A stretch of 64,000 nucleotides of DNA, taken from the NCBI RefSeq assembly GCF_000143415.4, contig NW_003314305.1:1504101-1568100 (forward strand), read 5' to 3'. The position numbers were made by a program, and so were the translations under genes. This document shows, piece after piece, positions 57,468 through 64,000 of the stretch. Under the pieces are notes generated by a model. It saw only the letters and a list, made by a program, of their open reading frames with translations, made no database searches and was not told where the DNA came from. Position 1 is the stretch's first letter. Each line of letters begins with the position of its first letter. The stretch is from Selaginella moellendorffii (taxonomy: Eukaryota; Streptophyta; Lycopodiopsida; Selaginellales; Selaginellaceae).

Positions 57468-60305
57468 CTAGTCTCTGCTTTTCCCAGGTGGCGGACGCTG
57501 TTTCTTCGATGCCGAGCGTAGAACCATTGCGGTAACTTGGCTTAACGTGGAAGAAACTTCAACCATGCTTGGTTGTCTCCTACTGTCGCTCATGCACCAG
57601 GCAGCGATCTCTCCCATCTTCGCAATCTGGCTTTCATTCTCGAGCCGCTTGTCCATGATAGTGTGTCCCATGCCTGTCTCTATCGCGGCCAAGGCTTCTC
57701 TCTTGTGTTTTCGATCGCTCGAAGCCTTTCCCGTCACCAGCTCGAGCACCAGGCTGCCAAAGCTGTACACGTCTTGTAGCTTCAGAGACGGTTTGATGGC
57801 AACGCTGCTGCTTTGAGCTCTGCCGAATCCACTCAGCTTTGCATTCCAGGAGCCATCGAGGAGAACGTTCTCGGCGCTGATGTTGAGGTGAACGACGTGG
57901 GGCTCGGCGTATGTGTGCAGGTACTCGACTGCTCTGGATATCTGGCAAGCGATTCTAAGCCTGTTCCCCCAGCTGATCGGAGGCAGTGTATCGTCGAAAA
58001 GTCGTCGAGACAAGCGGCCGAGATGCATGTAGTCAAAGACAAGGCACTTCTGCTCTGCGTCGGACGAGAAGCCGACCAGGTCGACGATGTTTGCACTGCG
58101 AATGCGCAACAAGATGTCAAGCTCAAGCTCGGAGACCTTCTTCTTTATGACAACAACACAACCGTCTTGCAGGGTACCACGGAAAACGTTTCCATCTGAG
58201 TCTGACACCACATTCGCCGGATAGAAATCCATGGTCGCCTCTCGGAGCTCTTCCAGCGAAAACTTTCTTCTTGTGTGGAGTCGCGGCTTTTCTTCACTTG
58301 GCTGGATCTTTGAGCGTCTGACCGGAAGGACCGAAAAGTTGCAGCAAAGAACCACAGCTCCAAGGAAGATCACACCCGGTACGAACACACCACATACAGC
58401 CCCCAGTGCAGTCACTGCCGCAGATCTAGCTGTATATGACAAGTGCGTAGTAGTTTGTGGAGAATCCATCACGTAGTTTAGAGCCCAACCGTCGCCGTCT
58501 CCTGTTTGACTGGAGAATTCCAGTGTTATTGGACCTTTGAATGCCTGACGTGGGAGCTCGCCTTTTCCGGAATACTCTGCAAGGACCTTGTGATGGTCAC
58601 GGTGGTAGACTCGAATGACGTCGCTGCTTGCAATGGTTTCCAGTCTGGTGAAGTAAAGCCGGACCTTACTGTTTTGCAGTGCATGGAAGTGCCACGAACA
58701 GTTTGAGCCCTTCATATACTTGACGCCTTTTGGAGAGCCATCGTTGATCGATCCTCTTGCCTGGCGTACATCAACACTGCGTTTACAAAAGCCTGCAAAA
58801 TGGAAGTATTTGAATCGCTAAAAAGTTTAAACCACGCTGACAAATCACCTGCTTTGTAGCTGATCATCCAACCCATTCTGTTGGGAGAAGCTTGTGATCC
58901 GCTGGTAAACTTGATGTGAAAACTTGCACCCTTTGCATCGACTAGCTTCTTTCCAGGTGAATAGCCTTTTAGCACGATCCTCTTGCAAATTCTGTGTCTG
59001 CACTCGTAAGAAATTTCCACTGTATCACCCGGGCCGAGGGCCAAATAGTTCAGGTGGATGCGTATGTGAACTGCGTTGGAGACACTCACGGTCCACTGAC
59101 AATGAAGGTTCGAATTGTAAGGCTGCAAGCCAACCTTCGCGCCAGGAGTTGAATCCACAATAAGACTAACCATAATAGTTCCCGTGACTGTCGTTAGCTT
59201 CCGTTTGCCTTGGCATGATCCTGCAAAAAAGAAAGAAAAAGGGAGAAAATTAAACGACAGCTTGTAGGGGTTACGTACTGAGAGGTTTGAGAGCACAGTT
59301 CCGTTGATCCTGGTTCCAAAGCTGCTGAACGAGGTAGCGCGTTCCATTCCTTCCATAGACATTCCAGCTTATCATCTTCTCGCGGTCATGAATTACGGGC
59401 ATGACGGAGTCCTCCGAGCCGGTTGGAGAAGGACATTGTTGAGCCACCGAAGTTTGTGAGTTGCTTGACGCCACCCATCCTTTGAAGTCCCAGTTGGTAG
59501 CCATGTCGGCAGTTTGTGCCAGAACTTTGCTGATTAGTGAGTCGAGACCGCCACTCTTTCCATTCGGAGGCGTGTAAGACTCTCCAAACCTTGTCACCAG
59601 GTTGCAGTATTCCTTGTGAAAAGGCACTCTCACCCAAGCCAAGCTGATCTTTGGCCCGGATTCGTCGACTCGGAACAAACTGGCGCGGCCGGCACAGTTC
59701 GTGAAAGGGAGAAAATCTTTACCGGTACGCAGAAATGTAACGTGCTTGCTGAAGAGGACGTGATATACTGCAGTGTTTTCTGCCCGAAACACCTTAGTGC
59801 AGTTTGCCTGAATTGGAGAGGAGCGGTTGAACGCCTGTGCAAAAGTTCCCAGCAGCTTTGGCATTTCGAGCTCCCGTAAACTGAGTGAGCATTCGCTGCC
59901 GAGCGAAATACTGCTCGAGACAGGCCGAGAGGTAGCGTCAGTGTACTGAGTGGCAACCTTCCACCATTTCGAGAGTGTCGGATACCCTGTATTGTTTCTG
60001 TCAAGCTTGCCGGGTGACTCGTCATTAAGCGAAAGAATTGCATAACGAACTGCTTGCTTGGCGTGCTTAGTCCAGTTACCGATAAAGAAGAAGTAGACAG
60101 TGATGGGCTCTACAAGTAAACGACCACCCTTGTATTCAAAGGAAGACGTCTCTGCCGGGGACTGGACATGTCGGGCAAGAATGCGGAAAGCATAAGTCTC
60201 GTTGTAGATATTCCTGTCAGCCGCTGGGAAATCCTCATAAAAACCCCAAGCCGATCTTGTAATGACTGGTAATAACAGCCACAGAACATGAAAAGCAGTG
60301 CCCAT
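57468..60305 (-). CDS. EXORDIUM-CUB-CUB transmembrane receptor-like pseudokinase, gene B
   Basis: Exons 60305-59279, 59220-58849 and 58792-57468 sum to 2724 nt, an open frame of 907 residues. Signal peptide MGTAFHVLWLLLPVITRSAWG; an in-frame ATG 24 bp upstream is also possible. Architecture is as in gene A: EXO domain (GGRLLVEPITVYFFFIGNW, LSKWWKVATQYTD); CUB-like domain 1 (VGLQPYNSNLHCQW to MGWMISYKAG); CUB-like domain 2 (NCSWHFHALQNSKVRLYF, GPITLEFSSQTGDGDGWAL); a transmembrane helix (TALGAVCGVFVPGVIFLGAV); and a kinase-like domain. VVIKKK keeps the beta-3 Lys. HRD is HLN, DFG is GFG (LSGFGRA) and the activation segment is short. Asparagine glycosylation sequons are frequent in the ectodomain. 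Intact by frame and splice sites. Confidence 0.88.
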
Positions 60306-60510
60306 AGTCCTGGAGAAACAAAACACCAAGAACTCACATGAGAATTCAGAACAAAAGAAACTTTAAACAGTGCAAGCTACCTCGTAATAATTTGCTCGAC
60401 CGGTGGAAGCACCAAGGCCGAAAAGCATAATCGACAGACTGGCAGCGACTTTGCAAGATCGTCCAAAACAATAGCTTTAATCCTTGAGTGAGCTTTGTCC
60501 TCGAGTAGAT
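60306..60510. other. Short intergenic region between receptor genes C and B
   Basis: 205 bp from the stop of gene C to the start of gene B. Same compact spacing as between B and A. No specific element recognised. Confidence 0.5.
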
Positions 60511-63202
60511 TCAGCCTGGACGCTTACTATGCCGCTTGGATTGACCAAAGAAAATAGTTTCCACCTGTGCCAACACCGCGGCCACCTCCATCATGTTCGG
60601 TCTGTCCTCCGGCTTGTCCTTCATACACCAGGCACCTATCTCCGCCATTTTCAGCAAAGCTCGCGCACTTCTTTCTCGTTCGCATGGCACCTCCAACCTC
60701 CTGTCCAAAATTTCGTAGCCGGACCCTGTGTCGATAACATGAACAGCCCAGCGGGCAACGACTGTTGGCTGGTCCTCTTCTGCGTTCAAAGCACTCTGTC
60801 CCATGAGCAGCTCCAAGATAAAAACTCCCACCCTGTAAACGTCTTCGGCTTTCAGCTTGAGTTCCTGGCTCCTGGAACGTACACTCAAAGCGCTGCCGAA
60901 TCCCGCGAGCTTGGCATTCCAGGAACCGTCCAGGTAGACGTTGATGGAGCTCACTGACCGGTGAACCACGCAAGGCTCCGCAAACGTATGCAAGTATCCC
61001 AGAGCTCTCGCGACTTGCGTAGCAACTTTCACCCTGCGTTCCCACGAAAGAGCCGAGCACTTGTCGTCGTCAAAGAGATGGCTGAAGACGGAGCTGTGGC
61101 ACATGTCTTTGAAAATGAGGAAGCTTTCGCTGATGTCGTAGCAGACACCCAAGACGGAGGCCACGTTGGAATGCTTGATCCTTGACAAAAGCTCGAATTC
61201 CTTCTCGCACGAACGCATGGACCGTTGTATCAGAACGAGCTGCTGGTTGGGCAAAACTCCTCTGAACATATCCGGTGCAACCAGCTTTTCTTTGCAGAAG
61301 TTGCTGGTCGCAGCATCCAGCTCTGCTCTTGAAAACTGTCTGCTAGTCAGGCTGAAAACAGTGTTGTACTTGCACGAGCGCAATATCAACCAGACCCCGC
61401 CAATCAAACACAGCATTCCCGAGAGCGCTCCAAGTATTACGGCCAGTAAGTTTTTCCTGGAAGATGGACCGTGTGAACCTGAATCCGGGTGCTCCATCTG
61501 GAAGTTTGCAGCCCAGCCATCACCGTCGTCAGTTTCCGTTGAAAACACCAACAGTAGAGGTCCAACGTAAGTCCGGTTTGGAAGAACGGAATAACGTCCC
61601 GAAAAGACCTCCAAAATAGAGTCGCTGCGCTTAGCGTCTCCTTGGTAAACAGTAAGCAAGTCTTTCCCTTGCACTGTATCGAAACGAGTAAACTGAAGAT
61701 GGACATTGCTGCCTGGTTTTGCCTTGAAGAGCCAACTACACTCACGCATACCCAGGTACTGCGCTCCATCAGGACTTCCATCTGATAAGAAACCAAAACG
61801 ATCGGTAGTGGTAATGGTCTCGAAGCAGAATCCTGAACAAATCGTATTGATGAGTTTCTGAAGAAATAGCAAGAAATAAGCTTACCAGCTCTATACTCTA
61901 ATTCCCAGCCCATGGAGAGAGGTGTTTGCTTGACACTCGTCTTAAACTCAAGCTGCAGATTCGAGTGAACAACATCCGGAAGGCTTACTTGAGTACTAGT
62001 CCCAGCCATAGATTTTATCATGTCACAATCAACCTCTCTGCCGAGTATCAAGCTCGATATAGGACACACGTATAAGTTCAGCTTGTCGTTAACGCCTAAA
62101 GCCATGAAGTTGACAGTCATACGAATGACTTTAGAGTGCGGAATAGAGAGGAACCACATACAATCAAGACCTGGTGGATATGGCTGCAAACCAACGTTAT
62201 GGTTTATAATCAAGCCCTGGCTTATCAGGCCTCTTGGCTTGTTCAGGACTGCCGGCTCATGACAATAATCTGCAAAGAAAGATTAGTTATACAAGATCAG
62301 TTCTAACACCTAAACAAGACAGTACCTATGATCTGAAGAGCACAATTGTTGTTTTTCTGGCTCCACAGTTGCTGCACGATATACCGCGAGCCGTTTATGC
62401 CTCGCAAGTTCCAGCTGACGCCGTCTTCCTCTATCACGGGACCATTTTTATCAGCCCACCCCGTTGGCGATGGACATTTGGAGCTGACCGTATCCCCAGA
62501 ATCGTCGTTCCAGCCATCGGACTCTGTGTTTGTAGCCCTCTCAGCGCTGCTGGCTAAAACTGCGCTAATTAGCGAGTCCAAGCTCGTGTCTCCATTTGGG
62601 GGCCCAGCATACCCTCCAAAACGGCGCCAGAAGTTGCAATACTCGTCCGGTCGAGGCTCTCTTGTGTATAGATAAGTTCTGTTTCCACCAGCATCTATAT
62701 ACCGTCCTGAACACTCGTAGACACCTGTGCTGTCCAGCTCCTTGCTAATGACTGCGTGATAGATCCCATTTGCGTCTTCCGGAAACACGGAGAAGCAGTC
62801 CTTGGAGACGGCAGATTTCATCAACTGTATGGAGGCGTTGCCGACACTAACAGAACACTCGATTCTCGACAAGGAAATGTTACCGGAAACTGGCCTCTGA
62901 CTGGAGTCGTTGTACTGTGTCACAATTCTCCACCACTTCGACAGTGTTGGGAATTCAGAAGGCCCGTCGTCGGACAGAGATATGACGGCGCTGCGAACGG
63001 CTTCTTTGGAGTGCTCCGACCAGGGGCCAACCCAAGCAACATAGATCGTGATAGGATCAACCATAAGCCTTCCCCCTTGGTATGCAAAACCGTTGCTACC
63101 AATAACAGATCGAATGGTGCTGCCAGAAGCCATCGATAAATTAGCAAGTCCCACCCATAGCACTGAAAGCACAAGAGCTTCAAGCGGCATCTTAGCCATC
63201 AT
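60511..63202 (-). CDS. EXORDIUM-CUB-CUB transmembrane receptor-like pseudokinase, gene C
   Basis: Exons 63202-62326, 62269-61886 and 61832-60511 sum to 2583 nt, an open frame of 860 residues. Signal peptide near MPLEALVLSVLWVGLANLS. Then EXO domain (GGRLMVDPITIYVAWVGPW, LSKWWRIVTQYND), CUB-like domain 1 (VGLQPYPPGLDCMW to MGWELEYRAG), CUB-like domain 2 (CSWLFKAKPGSNVHLQFTRF, GPLLLVFSTETDDGDGW), a transmembrane helix (LLAVILGALSGMLCLIGGVW) and a kinase-like domain. It is the most degenerate at the active site: the beta-3 Lys position reads VLIQRS, HRD is HRS and DFG is GFG (LAGFGSA). The frame and splice sites are nonetheless clean, implying selection for a non-catalytic role. It is the 5'-most gene of the array. 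Confidence 0.88.
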
Positions 63203-63493
63203 ACCTCTTCGAGTTTCAAAAGCCTCCCTTCCTAGTCCTCATGTAAAAGCCATGCCGTGTTACGATCAACACGATGGGCTCGCAGCAGTGTCCGAGCTCA
63301 CCAATGTATAAATGTTTGTCACTGCAGCTTCATCTGCAAAATCTAGGTGTTAACAAGGTAGAAGACAAGTTATGACGGGACAAACAGCCACGCAGAAAAC
63401 AGAATGCAAACTTGTCGCATGCACAGAACGTCGATGAAACAAACCTTCAGACCTTTCAAGCATGTGATTTCCTTAGGACACAAGCAAGGCAAA
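63203..63493. promoter_or_regulatory. Upstream region of the receptor array
   Basis: 291 bp between the end of the methyltransferase gene and the first receptor ATG, all on the minus strand. It should contain the promoter of gene C. No element is convincing by eye. Confidence 0.4.
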
Positions 63494-64000
63494 TTATCCA
63501 GTCAAAACGTTGGCCATACCAGTAAGAGAAATAAGTAAAGGATAGTTGTGGTCTGCATCATAATTTAACCATTGCGTATTTTCGGCTTGCAAAAACTCCT
63601 TGTGCAGCTTGTAAATATCAGCATCATATACTTCCTTGACGGCAACAGCCAGACCAGCAGATTTTGCAATCTCAATAAATTTGAAAAGGCTTCCACCTCT
63701 GCAAGGACAGAAAAGTAGAGCCTCGGAAGTCATTGTACGTGTCAAAATCGATTTGATAGTATGCACCAGATCGAGATGAAAATCTTTGAAGTAAGTGCTA
63801 AGCCACAGAAAAAAAGCATCCATCAAATCCCATCTGTCATGAGGAACGTCTCTTACCAGTCAGCAGCAATAATAAAATCAAATTCAGAGTCCAGAGGTAC
63901 TGGCTCTTTGCACCAGTACAAAACCTCTGAGCTGACTTTAGTCTTCCCAAACAGCTCCGCATTCAGTCTGCAATTTTTCTGGATATCTGCCAGGACGGAA
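63494..64000 (-). CDS. Calmodulin-lysine N-methyltransferase-like protein (3' part, cut by window edge)
   Basis: Two C-terminal exons of a seven-beta-strand methyltransferase: from the window edge to 63857 (VLADIQKNCRLNAELFGK, EFDFIIAAD) and 63797-63494. The join restores the motif AADCTYFKDFHLDLVHTIKS. ALLFCPCRGGSLFKFIEIAK, EVYDADIYKLHKEF and NYDADHNYPLLISL follow. The order and the (D/N)xDxxHxYPLL end fit the calmodulin-Lys methyltransferase group, which methylates a lysine of calmodulin using S-adenosylmethionine. The SAM-binding start is beyond the window. The product assignment within the METTL21/22 superfamily is likely but not certain. Confidence 0.75.

Noticed and set aside
1-64000. 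Bacterial features: operons, CRISPR arrays, phage, ribosome binding sites
   Set aside because: Introns, plant gene families and eukaryotic repeats throughout. No direct-repeat/spacer pattern was seen. The ATGA overlap near 38728 is not taken as evidence of an operon by itself.
1-64000. tRNA or rRNA genes
   Set aside because: No cloverleaf with A and B boxes and no rRNA-like conserved block was noticed by eye. A covariance-model scan would be decisive.

Overview
This window is nuclear DNA of a land plant, most probably the lycophyte Selaginella moellendorffii or a close relative. The basis is spliced genes with very short GT-AG introns (about 50-60 bp), plant-specific families (AUX/LAX carrier, PLS-type PPR protein, GDP-mannose 3,5-epimerase, MED26, EXORDIUM domain), plant telo-box promoters, and microbial-type terpene synthase-like (MTPSL) sequences, a family described from Selaginella. 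The species call is inference. One 100-bp assembly gap lies at 16041-16140.

Left part, about 1-36600: AT-rich, rearranged accessory DNA. A module made of an MTPSL terpene synthase, an AUX/LAX-like auxin carrier and the 3' part of a SAC1/RHD4-type phosphoinositide phosphatase has been copied several times in both orientations. Only the carrier at 5724-7448 looks intact; its eight exons sum to a clean 436-codon frame. The other carrier copies (13829-15605, 27066-28720, 35786-36205) are broken. All SAC and MTPSL copies are fragments or pseudogenes. A segment of about 4 kb (SAC exons, DExH8-like helicase 5' part, MTPSL) occurs twice, at about 8089-12217 and 31022-35121, with a virtually identical 3.2-kb core. 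A TPR/J-type gene (12180-13565), a dCMP deaminase pseudogene (29543-30345) and a decayed integrase-like transposon (about 17815-19190) lie among these copies. Smaller scars include a 287-bp MITE with a clean empty site, a 90-bp near-perfect palindrome and an inserted amidase exon fragment.

Middle part, about 36600-54500: gene-dense and mostly ordinary. It holds a PPR protein and short-form tRNase Z (same strand, nearly touching), MED26, APC2, GDP-mannose 3,5-epimerase and RBM48. Between APC2 and RBM48, apart from the intact epimerase, there are decayed pieces of SCAB-like, FHA/MCRS1-like, XRCC4-like and GDPD genes.

Right part, 54476-63202: the most unusual content. Three tandem, apparently intact genes on the minus strand share one three-exon structure and one architecture: signal peptide, EXORDIUM/PHI-1-like domain, two CUB-like domains, one transmembrane helix and a cytoplasmic kinase fold lacking essential catalytic residues. 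I know of no described plant receptor family with this composition, so I regard it as a candidate new class of receptor pseudokinase. The window ends in a partial calmodulin-lysine N-methyltransferase-like gene.
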